DNA of 64,000 bases, taken from Verrucomicrobiaceae bacterium. GTDB lineage: Bacteria; Verrucomicrobiota; Verrucomicrobiia; Verrucomicrobiales; Verrucomicrobiaceae. The DNA lies in contig JADJPW010000002.1 in assembly GCA_016713035.1 (NCBI GenBank), forward strand, positions 806,001 through 870,000. Direction: 5' to 3'. The notes under the pieces were generated by a model that saw only the letters and a list, made by a program, of their open reading frames with translations, was not told the DNA's origin and searched no databases. The first letter of the stretch is position 1. Each line of letters starts with the position of its first letter. Shown here piece after piece: positions 29,101-37,471 of the stretch. The translations under genes and the position numbers were made by a program.

Positions 29101-29431
29101 GCCGCTCGTCGCTGGTGCCAAGGAGCACACGGTGGTGCTGCGTCCGGCGCTGCGTTTCACTGGCACGGTGGTGGATGTAGAGACGGGACTGCCGCTGAAT
29201 ACCTTCCAAGTCACTCCCGGCGACTCCGGGCGGAACTCGTCGGACATTTATTGGCTGGATCGGGATATACAGACCTTCCATGATGGACAATTCACGCTCG
29301 ATAGCGAGTGGATGCGCTTTGAGCACAAGCTGCGCATCAGCGCGGAGGGCTATGAGCCGTTTGAGACAGCGCTTTTCACGCCACGGCAGCAGACAGAGGC
29401 GCTGACGGTAAAATTATCCAAGCTCAAGTGA
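26156..29431 (+). CDS. Large M56 (BlaR1-like) metalloprotease receptor with carboxypeptidase-regulatory-like repeats
   Basis: 1091 residues. The N-terminal third is the M56 domain: membrane segments near 15-45, 55-75, 150-175 and 325-350, and the zinc site HEMAH at residues 228-232 in VVLHEMAHHARHD, with the third-ligand region LTAEAELSADESAL. A long periplasmic part follows: a domain of unknown type at about 360-640, then four to five beta-sandwich repeats of carboxypeptidase-regulatory type (GGIIADVAGKPVQGAKVFI, GGVISDTNGKPIPNCSVTI, AKVVNEAGKPMSGVRMIA, GTVVDVETGLPLNTFQV). BlaR1 proper carries a penicillin-binding sensor; none is seen here. It is coupled to the repressor, so it is presumably its inducer-sensing protease. 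Confidence 0.85.
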   Translation: MNPFYTFIHTWLIGGLTYPALTFLLSAALKSSAIVVFTLGLTVVMRRKPALARLWAWRACVASLLGVLLWGLAPSWLDSWRMDVHVYPTRLMSQTVKQAQSLDILGNETATQPPVILPLAPLLAYRDANEIAVPLTAMRKGWMIEIEERVFHVWWSVALLLLAWRVFRAMCGHFWLRRHSEEFLNGTEHRLVRGLMSPVVTGWRKAQIWLPTEAAQWHVAKLRAVVLHEMAHHARHDATWQWLGWFTTAVWWWNPLAWLALSRLTAEAELSADESALQQNITATDYAQVLVEIAAGSELGTPAAGVAMLGRGGVKNRVKSLLRGVGRSSVFDFKARFALLLVGFAAVMAAGVEVRHVYQKEKPTDPLTEAEKALVERALAILETQVTKLARVHVKLTESWSVEGKEPKSSPRPSVIEAWVDAPAKQSRAEYRPRVTEWNAGAAPWYIKDETEATDGLRGWSYEGTETDEVRFSKDPSFAFFSFWESGSNSRELLISLQQMKSSGSKKFSLSSFLIRETEGRIQIERRASQHPKNELWEIDTEKRGLVLYRETFPNRPEPYSSEWSVLAWGSLNDGTPYPARREQKNHSSDGLDTYTRQVNSIETIPSIPPVMLAPPEKADSHFVSKDGVHRHGEWLEARFVHAKTGKSVPEVKVHFAINQAERTELISDANGVLRLPLPKDEVRYLRYWGMKPGFVMQSVQWRRYGDPLNLPETYETKLFPAGKPIGGIIADVAGKPVQGAKVFIFHTGGERTWGVFADIHANTDRYTATDAQGKWSMKGFPEDLSGLSIRVEHPKYKRVSIGYEMASGQPLESLRDGTSRIVLKSDGLEVGGVISDTNGKPIPNCSVTITEDKNGRFDEPNAKTDATGRFAVLMHEAGKEWFTFEAPGFAPQMVELDVNAESVKRLVVVTLQPAAVFKAKVVNEAGKPMSGVRMIADRWQEKRTLWFEGVTDVEGRLEWAGAPPDTVKWTLLSSDRVLRDLPLVAGAKEHTVVLRPALRFTGTVVDVETGLPLNTFQVTPGDSGRNSSDIYWLDRDIQTFHDGQFTLDSEWMRFEHKLRISAEGYEPFETALFTPRQQTEALTVKLSKLK

Positions 29432-29470
29432 GGGGCTGTGCGGCTTGTTGGATGGCACAGATTGCCTGGG

Positions 29471-30652
29471 TCAGTTGTAGCCAGGGAGGAAGTAGGTCTG
29501 TCCGCGTGGGGCGGGAATGGCTTTTTTGACGGTGACTTTGGGGACTTTGGCGGGCTTGGGGGCTTTCGGAGTGGTCTTTTGGGGGCTGCCGAACCAGGTG
29601 GAACTGCTGCTGGAGCCGGATTGGGATGCGAGACTGGCGAGCGGCTTGTAGGTGATGAGCTGCGGCTCGGGGGCTGCTGCTGGGAGTGGGGCTGGGGCGG
29701 CGGCTTTTGGTGGTGGAGGGGGAATTGTGCCGAATCGCGGCGTGGCTGGTGCGGAGGCTATGCTGATCGGCTTGGGATCTGGGCTTCCAAGGTAGCGTGT
29801 GCCTGTAGGGCTGGCTGGCGCAGTTTTTTCTTTTGCTTCGGAGGAGGTGGTGCCTCCGAGGAGGCCACTCCAGATGGAGGGGGTGTTGGTGGTGGTGGTG
29901 TCGGGCTTGGTGGCTGCGATTTGGGTCTTTTTCGGCGCGGGTGGTGGTGCGGGCTCTCCGAGTGCGACTCGGCCGCGGGCTAGATGGGCTGTGCTATCAT
30001 CGCTGGGCGCGAGGACGATGTCTTCTGGCCGTAGTTTTTGGGGGACGGGCAGGTAGGTGGTGAGATGGCCGTCTGGTGGATCGCCGATGATCTCCACTGG
30101 GGTGCCATGAGGTGTGGCATGGTAAAAAATGGCGGCCATTCGTGAGGGCAGGCGGATGCAGCCATGGGAGGCCGGATAACCGGGTAGGTAGCCCTCATGC
30201 ATGCCGATGGCTCCTGTGACACGCATGAAGCTGCGCATGCTGGCACCGAGAAAGCGGGTGCCTGGAGGTGGTACATCGCTGCGCACATCGACATCACTCT
30301 CCACGATGCGTCCATCTGGTGTGACAAAGGAGCCGTAGAGTGAGGAGCGGTGATCGGCGTCCTTTTCCATGATGCGATAGGTGCCTCGGACGGTGCCGTG
30401 CCCCTCCCGCCCGGATGAAATGGGTGCCGCGCCGACGAGGGTGCCACCTTTGTAGTAGCGGACGATTTGGCGACTCAGGTCGATGACGATCTTGGGGCTG
30501 CCACTGACGCGGTCGCCGATCCAGTATCCCTGGGCGGTGACGTCCTCGCCGATCTGTGGCGATGAGCAGGAAGTGAGCGCGGCGGCGGCGACTGCGGCGG
30601 CAGCGAGGAGGCGCAAGACGGAAAGGGAGGGGGACTGCATTTCAGTGCGCAT
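29471..30652 (-). CDS. L,D-transpeptidase (YkuD) lipoprotein with long Pro/Ala-rich tail
   Basis: About 394 residues. The start at 30652 (MRTEMQSPSLSV) or 30640 gives a lipoprotein signal with lipobox ALTSC. The YkuD domain covers roughly residues 40-210. It begins PKIVIDLSRQIVRYYKGG and ends at the catalytic motif GMHEGYLPGYPASHGCIRLP, with the invariant His and Cys. These enzymes form 3-3 cross-links in peptidoglycan or attach proteins to it. The rest is a low-complexity Pro/Ala/Ser/Thr/Lys tail of about 180 residues ending FLPGYN, perhaps a wall-spanning spacer. It is convergent with the M56 receptor, 40 bases apart. Confidence 0.88.
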   Translation of the reverse strand: MRTEMQSPSLSVLRLLAAAAVAAAALTSCSSPQIGEDVTAQGYWIGDRVSGSPKIVIDLSRQIVRYYKGGTLVGAAPISSGREGHGTVRGTYRIMEKDADHRSSLYGSFVTPDGRIVESDVDVRSDVPPPGTRFLGASMRSFMRVTGAIGMHEGYLPGYPASHGCIRLPSRMAAIFYHATPHGTPVEIIGDPPDGHLTTYLPVPQKLRPEDIVLAPSDDSTAHLARGRVALGEPAPPPAPKKTQIAATKPDTTTTNTPSIWSGLLGGTTSSEAKEKTAPASPTGTRYLGSPDPKPISIASAPATPRFGTIPPPPPKAAAPAPLPAAAPEPQLITYKPLASLASQSGSSSSSTWFGSPQKTTPKAPKPAKVPKVTVKKAIPAPRGQTYFLPGYN

Positions 30653-30758
30653 CTTGTTCCGAGGTCTGCACTTTCGGCAAGAAAGAAAAACGCGCAACTC
30701 ACGCCAGGGCGGCAGGCACAGAGGTGGTGGGCACCCAAAGGTAGGGCCGGAGTCAAAA

Positions 30759-31703
30759 TCAACCTTGCTGGCGATAAAACTCCAAGGTGCGTGCCAGGCC
30801 TTCTTCCCAGCTCACTGTGACCTTGTAGCCCAGTGCCTCATGTGCTGCGCGGATGTCTGCCAGTGAATGTAGGATGTCACCCATGCGTGCGGGATGGAAT
30901 TCAGGCTTCAATTGCTGCCCAGTCAGAGCATTGAGGTCCTCGACCAGCTTCAAAAGGCCAATGCTACGGCCCGTAGCTACATTGAAGATCTTACCCGCTG
31001 CTTTCTCCGCCGGAGCTTCGGCCGCGAGCAGGTTCGCGCTCACGGCATTTGTCACGTAGGTGAAGTCGCGACCTTGGGAGCCATCACCGAAGATGATTGG
31101 TGCTTTGCCCTGGAGCATCAGCGTGCAAAATTTCGCGATCACGCCGGAGTAGGGCGAATCAAAGGCCTGCCGAGGACCGAAGATGTTGAAGTAACGTAGC
31201 GCCACGGTCTCAAAGCCGTAGAGCTGGTAGAAAAGCTGGGCATAGCGCTCACCTCCGTATTTTTGCAAAGCATACGGGGACAGTGGTGCTGGCGGTAGTG
31301 TCTCGACTTTTGCTGGAGCGTCGGAGTTTCCGTAAATGGAGGATGAGGACGCAAACATCAGTCGCTTCACATTAGCATCACGGGCAGCGATCAGGACATT
31401 GAGAGTGCCTTGGAGGTTGTGGTCATTGCTTTCATGTGGCGAGGCTACGCTGCGTGGCACGGAAGGCAGCGCACCTTGGTGAAAGACCCAGTCCACACCG
31501 GGCATGAGCTTCGCAAGCAGTGCCGTATCTCGGATGTCTCCTTCGACGAGGTCGATCTGGTCCCCTGGCTGCTTCCAGGCGAGATTTGCAGCATTTCCGA
31601 GGCTCAAATTGTCCAGGACGATAACGCTAGCTCCGCGACGGCAAAGCGCCTCTGTGATGTGTGAACCGATGAATCCGGCTCCGCCGGTAACGAGTACCTT
31701 CAT
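30759..31703 (-). CDS. NAD-dependent epimerase (UDP-N-acetylglucosamine 4-epimerase-like, WbpP/TviC type)
   Basis: 314 residues, extended SDR. It has VTGGAGFIGSHITEAL (NAD loop), LVEGDIRD, SSSSIYGNSD with the catalytic Ser, YALQKYGGE with Tyr and Lys, and YFNIFGPRQ. It should interconvert UDP-GlcNAc(A) and UDP-GalNAc(A)-type sugars. Its start overlaps the stop of the upstream dehydrogenase (ATGA), as in polysaccharide loci where both act in sequence. The exact substrate cannot be read from sequence. Confidence 0.88.
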   Translation of the reverse strand: MKVLVTGGAGFIGSHITEALCRRGASVIVLDNLSLGNAANLAWKQPGDQIDLVEGDIRDTALLAKLMPGVDWVFHQGALPSVPRSVASPHESNDHNLQGTLNVLIAARDANVKRLMFASSSSIYGNSDAPAKVETLPPAPLSPYALQKYGGERYAQLFYQLYGFETVALRYFNIFGPRQAFDSPYSGVIAKFCTLMLQGKAPIIFGDGSQGRDFTYVTNAVSANLLAAEAPAEKAAGKIFNVATGRSIGLLKLVEDLNALTGQQLKPEFHPARMGDILHSLADIRAAHEALGYKVTVSWEEGLARTLEFYRQQG

Positions 31704-32995
31704 GCTTTGTAGTAGTGCTTTTGGCCTTTCATGGCCTTGCCGAGTGCGTTGCGGCTATCGACCACGATTTTGGCCTTTTGGGCGATCAAAGACCAATCCA
31801 CCGCCTGATGGTGCGTCGCGACCAAAACAAGGTCGTAGCCGGTAATGGCATCTGCGGTCAATTCGACGCTTTTGCGGCCTGCGAAGTGAGCGTGCTCGCG
31901 GGAGGGTCTGATCACGGGCACATGCGGATCATGGTAGGCGACCACTGCGCCTTGCTTCTCTAGCATTTCCCACAGCACGTAGGCTGGGCTTTCGCGATCA
32001 TCATCCACATTCGCCTTGTAGGCGATCCCGATCATGAGGATGCGGCTGCCACGGATCGTCTGCCGCGTATCCGCCAGCGCCTCTGCTACACGTTGGATGA
32101 CGTAAGCCGGCATGGCGGTGTTGATTTCACCCACTAGCTCGATGAAACGCGTCTCCTGCCCGTACTCGCGGGCTTTCCAGGTGAGGTAGAAAGGATCGAT
32201 GGGGATGCAGTGCCCGCCCAGACCTGGACCGGGGTAAAAAGGCATGAATCCAAAAGGTTTCGTCTTTGCCGCATCAATCACATCCCAAATGTCGATCCCC
32301 ATGGCCGCATAGACGACCTTGAGTTCGTTCACCATGGCGATGTTGACCGCGCGGAAGATGTTCTCGGTCAATTTAACCGCTTCAGCTACGCGGCAGCTTT
32401 CAACGGGAACCAGGGTTTGAATCGCACGGCCATACACCGCTAGTGCATGCTCCCGGCAGGCTGGAGTGAGCCCACCGACGATCTTTGGGATGTGCGCTAC
32501 ATCGCTTTGCGGATTACCGGGATCTTCGCGTTCGGGTGAAAAGGCTAGGTGAAAGTCTTCCCCCGCCTTGAGGCCGCTTCCACTCTCTAAAATCTCACGC
32601 AACTCTGTATCCGTGGTGCCTGGATAGGTCGTGGACTCCAGCACTACGAGCTGTCCCCGCAGCAGGTGCGGGGCGATGGCGCGGCCTGTATTCAAAACAT
32701 AAGTGAGGTCAGGATCACGATGCTTGGCCAGCGGTGTAGGCACGCAGATGATAATCGCCTCGCACTCCTGCACGCGGGCGAAGTCTGTCGTCGCCGCAAA
32801 ACGCCCCGCATTCCGCTGCGCCTTCACCGCCTCTGCTGGGATGTGCAGGATGTAACTTTCACCTGCATTGAGTGCGTCCGTCTTCACGCTGTCGATATAA
32901 AAACCCAGCACCGTGCTACACGAACGGGCGAACTGGAGGCTAAGGGGCAGCCCCACATAACCGAGACCGGTGATGCCGATGGTGGATGACATCAT
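31700..32995 (-). CDS. Nucleotide-sugar 6-dehydrogenase (UDP-N-acetylglucosamine dehydrogenase type)
   Basis: 431 residues from MMSSTIGITGLGYVGLPLSL; the open frame extends upstream but this is the family start. NAD-binding GLGYVG, a central ESTTYPGTTDTE, and the catalytic cysteine in PGPGLGGHCIPIDPFYL identify the UDP-glucose/GDP-mannose dehydrogenase family. FAFSPERED-type and GIAYKANVDDDRESPA stretches are also present. The HCIPIDPFYL form is typical of the WbpA/TviB branch acting on UDP-GlcNAc. It is first in an operon with the epimerase and divergent from a glycosyltransferase. Confidence 0.9.
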   Translation of the reverse strand: MMSSTIGITGLGYVGLPLSLQFARSCSTVLGFYIDSVKTDALNAGESYILHIPAEAVKAQRNAGRFAATTDFARVQECEAIIICVPTPLAKHRDPDLTYVLNTGRAIAPHLLRGQLVVLESTTYPGTTDTELREILESGSGLKAGEDFHLAFSPEREDPGNPQSDVAHIPKIVGGLTPACREHALAVYGRAIQTLVPVESCRVAEAVKLTENIFRAVNIAMVNELKVVYAAMGIDIWDVIDAAKTKPFGFMPFYPGPGLGGHCIPIDPFYLTWKAREYGQETRFIELVGEINTAMPAYVIQRVAEALADTRQTIRGSRILMIGIAYKANVDDDRESPAYVLWEMLEKQGAVVAYHDPHVPVIRPSREHAHFAGRKSVELTADAITGYDLVLVATHHQAVDWSLIAQKAKIVVDSRNALGKAMKGQKHYYKA

Positions 32996-33108
32996 GCAAT
33001 GAAAAAGAAAAGAGTAAAAGAAGGATATGAAGTCAGCATGAGGCCCTAGCGAGAACTTTTTGCCAAAAAGCTGCTTTATTTCAGGTGGTGTGTGGCAAAA
33101 GGGACGCG

Positions 33109-34233
33109 ATGCCCGCAACGTTTTTTTCCCACCGCCCTTGGCGCATCGTTCACTCGGAAGCCTCCCTCGGTTGGGGAGGACAGGAGCACCGTGTGATGGC
33201 CGAGTTGCGAGGGTTTCAGAGGCGCGGCTGTCAGGTGTCTCTGGTGGCTCCATCCCAGAGCCAGATTTATCTGCGGGCGGAAAAGGAGGGTATTCCAGTG
33301 CTAGCGCAGCGCTTTGACCAGCGTGCGCTGCTGCCATTTTACATCATGAAAATGGCGAGATGGCTGTACAAGAATCGCATCGAGATCGTCAATCCGCATA
33401 GCTCGCGAGATGGATGGCTCCTGGGGCTGGCCGCACGAATCGCTCGTGTGCCGCTGCTCATTCGGAGTCGTCATATCGACGTCAGTTACCCGAATCCTGC
33501 GGTGAGTCGGCATGCGTTCACCACATTCGCTGATCATGTGCTGACGACGAGCCAGAAGATCACCGACCATTTTCAGGACATCTTCCAGCTCACTGCTGAC
33601 CACATCACCACACTGCCCACAGGCATTGATGTGGAGAGATTTCATCCACAGGGCACGCGGGCGGAGCTGCCAGTGCAGCGCGGGCCAGATGCCCCTCCAG
33701 TGATCGGTATGGTTTCGGTGCTCCGTTCTTGGAAGGGGCATTCTCTCTTTTTTGATACCATCCGGCTCCTACGTGGCCTGGGGAAGAATTATCAATTCAT
33801 CGTCGTCGGTGGTGGTGCTCCCATGGAGCGCTATACAGAAATGGCTCGTCATCATGGTGTAGAAGATGCGGTGCGCTTCACGGGACATTTGGAGAATGTG
33901 CCAGAGGTGCTCCGTGCACTCGATGTACTGTGCATCCCTTCTCTAAAACATGAGGGGGTGCCGCAGATCGGCCTCCAAGCTCTCGCTTGCGGCACCGCTG
34001 TCGTTGGTAGTGAATGTGGCGGTATCCCAGAAATCATCCAGGAGGGGAAGACGGGTCGCATTTTCCCCATCGGGGATGCTGAGGCATTTGCTAAGCGGAT
34101 CATCGAGGCTGTGGAGCAGCCTACTGAGACGCAACGCATGATCCAGGCGGGTCGAGTGATGGTGGAGACACATCACAGTCTCGATGTGATGCTCGATCGA
34201 CTAGAGGACATTTATCGCCGCCACCTAGCATGA
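33109..34233 (+). CDS. GT4-family glycosyltransferase
   Basis: 374 residues, starting MPATFFSHRPWRIVHSEASLGWGGQEHRV, where the GG loop binds the donor. The GT-B C-terminal half has VIGMVSVLRSWKGHSLFFDTI, VVGGGAPMERY, VRFTGHLENVPEVLRALDVL and EGVPQIGLQALACGTAVVGS, which carries the EX7E-type donor site (Glu to Gln at the end). It likely adds a sugar to a cell-surface glycan. It is divergent from the dehydrogenase-epimerase operon and overlaps the next small gene by ATGA. Confidence 0.9.
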   Translation: MPATFFSHRPWRIVHSEASLGWGGQEHRVMAELRGFQRRGCQVSLVAPSQSQIYLRAEKEGIPVLAQRFDQRALLPFYIMKMARWLYKNRIEIVNPHSSRDGWLLGLAARIARVPLLIRSRHIDVSYPNPAVSRHAFTTFADHVLTTSQKITDHFQDIFQLTADHITTLPTGIDVERFHPQGTRAELPVQRGPDAPPVIGMVSVLRSWKGHSLFFDTIRLLRGLGKNYQFIVVGGGAPMERYTEMARHHGVEDAVRFTGHLENVPEVLRALDVLCIPSLKHEGVPQIGLQALACGTAVVGSECGGIPEIIQEGKTGRIFPIGDAEAFAKRIIEAVEQPTETQRMIQAGRVMVETHHSLDVMLDRLEDIYRRHLA

Positions 34234-34658
34234 GTGAAAATCTGCAACGTGACACCGCTGGGCGGCTTTTGCTGGCCTGGGCGGTGCTTTTCACCGCGCT
34301 GGTGGTGCTGGCGTGGCGAGTCCATCTACATCCTGCGGATTATGAATGGACGGAGTATCCCACTGCACTAGGGGATACGGCTTATTACAGCGTGCTCGGC
34401 CCTGAGGATGATCGTTATGATCCAAATCTGAAGTTTCATGGCCAGGAAGAGGGGCTTTATCGGCGTGCGGAGCAGCCTCAGAGCTACGATGATGCGATCA
34501 TGTTTAAATTAGCACGCGAGTCGGGAGGGCGCTGCCATGTGTATAAGCCAGTGACCGCCGAGCGAGACGCCAAGCCGCCTGTGTATCTCAAAGTAGCCGA
34601 TAATAGCTACATCGAGTTCGGCGCGAAAAAGTACTATCGGCCTTACGAGCCCAAATGA
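34230..34658 (+). CDS. Small membrane-anchored hypothetical protein
   Basis: 142 residues, not recognised. One N-terminal hydrophobic segment (LLLAWAVLFTALVVLAW) is followed by a soluble, tyrosine-rich part (YEWTEYPTALGDTAYY, KKYYRPYEPK). Its ATG overlaps the stop of the glycosyltransferase (ATGA), so it is co-translated with it and may belong to the same glycan pathway or simply share the promoter. Confidence 0.6.
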   Translation: MSENLQRDTAGRLLLAWAVLFTALVVLAWRVHLHPADYEWTEYPTALGDTAYYSVLGPEDDRYDPNLKFHGQEEGLYRRAEQPQSYDDAIMFKLARESGGRCHVYKPVTAERDAKPPVYLKVADNSYIEFGAKKYYRPYEPK

Positions 34659-34718
34659 GGCGCTCAACGATCGTTTTTGATTTTTGGAGCGTCCTCGTCG
34701 AAAGATGCGCTCCATCCT

Positions 34719-35075
34719 ATGAGCGAAGCCATTCAAAAACTGATCGAAGAACGTAAGCAACGAAGCGCGGCAGAGGCCCGCACGCAGCGCCTGCTGCTCA
34801 TAGGTGGCGCGGTGCTGCTGGTCCTAGTGGTGCTCTTTTTGCTGTGGCGCGGTCAGGCTCGTCCTGTGAATCCCAATTCTGCCACGCGTGAGCAGATCAT
34901 GACCCTGGCAGAGGTGGGACCGGAAATCGCCGATCGGATCATCAAAGAGCGCCCATTCAAAGACGCAGAGGATATGGAAAAACGAGTCAAGGGCATCGGC
35001 CCGAAGACGCTGGAGCAGATGAAAAAGCAGCTCGACTTCAATGGCGATGGTGTGGCGGATTGCTGCCCGCCGTGA
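34719..35075 (+). CDS. Membrane-anchored helix-hairpin-helix protein (ComEA-like)
   Basis: 118 residues from MSEAIQKLIEE. A cytoplasmic basic N-terminus precedes one membrane segment (LLLIGGAVLLVLVVLFLLW), then a ComEA-type double helix-hairpin-helix: VNPNSATREQIMTLAEVGPEIADRIIKERPF and RVKGIGPKTLEQMKKQL. ComEA is a DNA receptor for competence, and such a protein may bind incoming DNA outside the membrane. An alternative is a generic DNA-binding anchor. The C-terminus ends GDGVADCCPP. No com genes are adjacent. Confidence 0.7.
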   Translation: MSEAIQKLIEERKQRSAAEARTQRLLLIGGAVLLVLVVLFLLWRGQARPVNPNSATREQIMTLAEVGPEIADRIIKERPFKDAEDMEKRVKGIGPKTLEQMKKQLDFNGDGVADCCPP

Positions 35076-35089
35076 TGGACGAATCGGCG

Positions 35090-36343
35090 CTATTTTTCCG
35101 CAGGCAGGTCAAATAGACGGCGGCGGAGCAAATCGAGCGCAGCCTGGGAAGTGAGCAGTTTAAAGCGATCTCTCGCTCCTGGGTAAAAGCGGCGCACGGC
35201 CCATGTGCTGGCATTTTTCGATGCCAAACCGATCCACACAGTGCCGACAGGCTTCTCCTCCGTGCCGCCCGTCGGGCCGGCGATCCCGGTCACAGCGAGA
35301 GCGTGATCTGCCCCACTCTGGCGCAAGGCACCCTCCGCCATCGCACGGACGACCTGCTCACTGACTGCGCCGTGTGTGGCGATGCAGTCTGGATCGACTC
35401 CGAGGTGCCGCTCCTTCGCCTCATTGGCATAAGTGACCCAACCGTGGCCGAAAACACGCGAGGAGCCACTGATGTCGGTCACGCGGCTAGCAATGGTGCC
35501 GCCCGTGCAGGACTCGGCAGTAGAAAGAGTTTCCCCCCGCTCACTCAAGCGTCCGACGATGACCTCCTCGATGATACGCCTGTCCTCAGAAACGATGCAA
35601 CTTCCCAGAGCTGCCCGTACGATATCCGCGCCTGAATCGACGGCACTCTTACTGCCTGCGAGTCGCACATCGACATCCCCATTGCGGATGCAGTAGCCGA
35701 GGTCCAGCCCAGGGATGGCCTCGAGCTTTTTTTCCACCGCCTCGACGATCTCCGACTCACCCACGCCTGTGATTTTCAGATACAAAACGCAGCGCAGGGC
35801 TCCATCCGGCAACCAATCGCGGAGACGGGGCTCCACTTCGTGCTCCAGCATCGGCTTTAGCTCACGCGGCGGGCCTGGGAGGAGGAAAATGTGTGTATTC
35901 CATCCGAGCGGTGTCCCCAGTGAGGCTGGGAAAAAAAGGCCCGGTGCGGTGCCGAGAGGATTCGGCAAAACGACCGCGCCGCGTGGGACCATAGCTTGGC
36001 GCTTGTTGGACTCACTGAGCACTTTGCCACGCTTTGCGAAATAGTTGGTGAGATGGGCGAGAACGGTCTCATCTGGCTCGAGCGGGAGACTCAGAAGCTC
36101 GGCGGTGGATTCCCGCGTGAGGTCGTCATTGGTAGGTCCCAGGCCGCCGGAAACCAGGACCACATCAGAGCGCTCTGCTGCCTCTGCGATGGCGACACGG
36201 ATGACTGCGCCATCGGGCACGATGGTCTGCCGAGCGACCTGAATGCCCAGAGCAGCGAGGCGCTGGCCGATCCAGGCGGCATTCGTGTTCACAGTGTCGC
36301 CGAGGAGGAGTTCCGTGCCGGTATTGACGAGTTCGACTCTCAT
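35090..36343 (-). CDS. cinA: CinA-family nicotinamide mononucleotide deamidase
   Basis: 417 residues, both CinA domains. The N-terminal MoCF-like domain has VNTGTELLLGDTVNTNAAWIG and VSGGLGPTNDDLTRE. The C-terminal PncC domain has AESCTGGTIASRVTDISGSS, VTYANEAKERHLGV and TGIAGPTGG. It recycles NMN and may also clean up pyrophosphates. It is convergent with the HHH protein (14 bases) and divergent from menA. Confidence 0.93.
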   Translation of the reverse strand: MRVELVNTGTELLLGDTVNTNAAWIGQRLAALGIQVARQTIVPDGAVIRVAIAEAAERSDVVLVSGGLGPTNDDLTRESTAELLSLPLEPDETVLAHLTNYFAKRGKVLSESNKRQAMVPRGAVVLPNPLGTAPGLFFPASLGTPLGWNTHIFLLPGPPRELKPMLEHEVEPRLRDWLPDGALRCVLYLKITGVGESEIVEAVEKKLEAIPGLDLGYCIRNGDVDVRLAGSKSAVDSGADIVRAALGSCIVSEDRRIIEEVIVGRLSERGETLSTAESCTGGTIASRVTDISGSSRVFGHGWVTYANEAKERHLGVDPDCIATHGAVSEQVVRAMAEGALRQSGADHALAVTGIAGPTGGTEEKPVGTVWIGLASKNASTWAVRRFYPGARDRFKLLTSQAALDLLRRRLFDLPAEK

Positions 36344-36490
36344 AAATGGGGTGCGGAGGCCTGTATCGAGCCGGAGGGAAAGGGCAATTGGTTCTCAGCA
36401 CCACGGCGGCACAATAAAGTTCGCCCTTCCTGCTCGGAGTTGGAGGGGGGGATTTCTTTTTATGCTTACTTTTTGTAAACTGCGAGATAA

Positions 36491-37393
36491 ATGACGGTGC
36501 CTATGATGAGCATCATCTTTGATTGGATCGCCGCCGCTCGGCCGAAGACGCTCGGAGCCGCCCTGGCTCCGGTGGCGGTGGGGTGTGCATTGGCGCAGCG
36601 GATCAGCGGCAGCCTGAGTTGGCGACTCGCTTTCTTTACACTGGCCGCTTGTTTGGCGTTGCAGATCGCGACGAATTTTTTCAATGACCTGCTGGATGCT
36701 CAAAAAGGTGCAGACACGAGAGCCCGCCTGGGGCCACAGCGAATGACGGCGACAGGCGTGATCGGTGTTTCGACCATGCGGATAGCGGCTTGGGGCACGT
36801 TGGTCTTGGCGGCGGTGTTATCCCTGCCGCTCATCGAGGCTCGTGGGATGCCCATTCTCTTCATTGGGCTGCCGTCCCTGTATTTTTGCTTTGGCTACAC
36901 GGGTGGCCCATTGCCCCTGGCCTACCACGGTCTGGGGGAGTTGTTTGTGATTTTATTCTTCGGTTTCATCGCCGTGATCGGCACTGCTTTTGTGCAGACA
37001 GGTGAGTGGTTTCTCGATGCATTGGCCGCAGGGGCACAAATCGGCTGCTTGAGCACGGTACTCATCGCCATCAATAATTTACGTGATGTCGAGGAAGACA
37101 CCCGCAGTGACAAACGGACGCTCGCTGTTCGATTTGGCGTGCCTTTTGCGCGGTGGGAGGTGGTGGTGCTCATCCTCGCGGCACACGCCTTTGGCTGTCA
37201 TTGGTTCGCCCATGGGTGGGAGCGTGCGTTCACTCTGCCGCTGCTGACGCTGCCCATCGGTCTATTCATCACGTGGCGCATCCTGGTGGAGCCGCCCAGC
37301 CGTGGGCATAATCGCCTCCTGGCCCTGAGCGGGATACAGCTCCTGCTTTTCGCGGCGCTGCTTTGCTGGGGTATTGTGAGCAGTCCTTTGTGA
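36491..37393 (+). CDS. menA: 1,4-dihydroxy-2-naphthoate prenyltransferase (UbiA family)
   Basis: 300 residues; an alternative start at 36503 (MMSIIFDW) is equally plausible. Integral membrane UbiA fold with the two Asp-rich motifs: NFFNDLLDAQKGAD and NNLRDVEEDTRSDKRTLAVRFG. PKTLGAALAPVAVG near the N-terminus and GGPLPLAYHGLGELFVILFFGFIAVIG are MenA-like. It attaches the polyprenyl chain in menaquinone synthesis. The VWA-like gene begins 78 bases later. Confidence 0.9.
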   Translation: MTVPMMSIIFDWIAAARPKTLGAALAPVAVGCALAQRISGSLSWRLAFFTLAACLALQIATNFFNDLLDAQKGADTRARLGPQRMTATGVIGVSTMRIAAWGTLVLAAVLSLPLIEARGMPILFIGLPSLYFCFGYTGGPLPLAYHGLGELFVILFFGFIAVIGTAFVQTGEWFLDALAAGAQIGCLSTVLIAINNLRDVEEDTRSDKRTLAVRFGVPFARWEVVVLILAAHAFGCHWFAHGWERAFTLPLLTLPIGLFITWRILVEPPSRGHNRLLALSGIQLLLFAALLCWGIVSSPL

Positions 37394-37471
37394 GATGGTC
37401 AGAAGTTTATGGCGCGGATATCCGTTATCCCGGCCCACGATCAGGATTCAGGAATCGAACTTTACCCACCC

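Noticed and set aside
25773..29431. Beta-lactam resistance regulator BlaI/BlaR1 in the strict sense
   Set aside because: No penicillin-binding sensor domain and no beta-lactamase gene nearby; only the repressor and M56 parts match.
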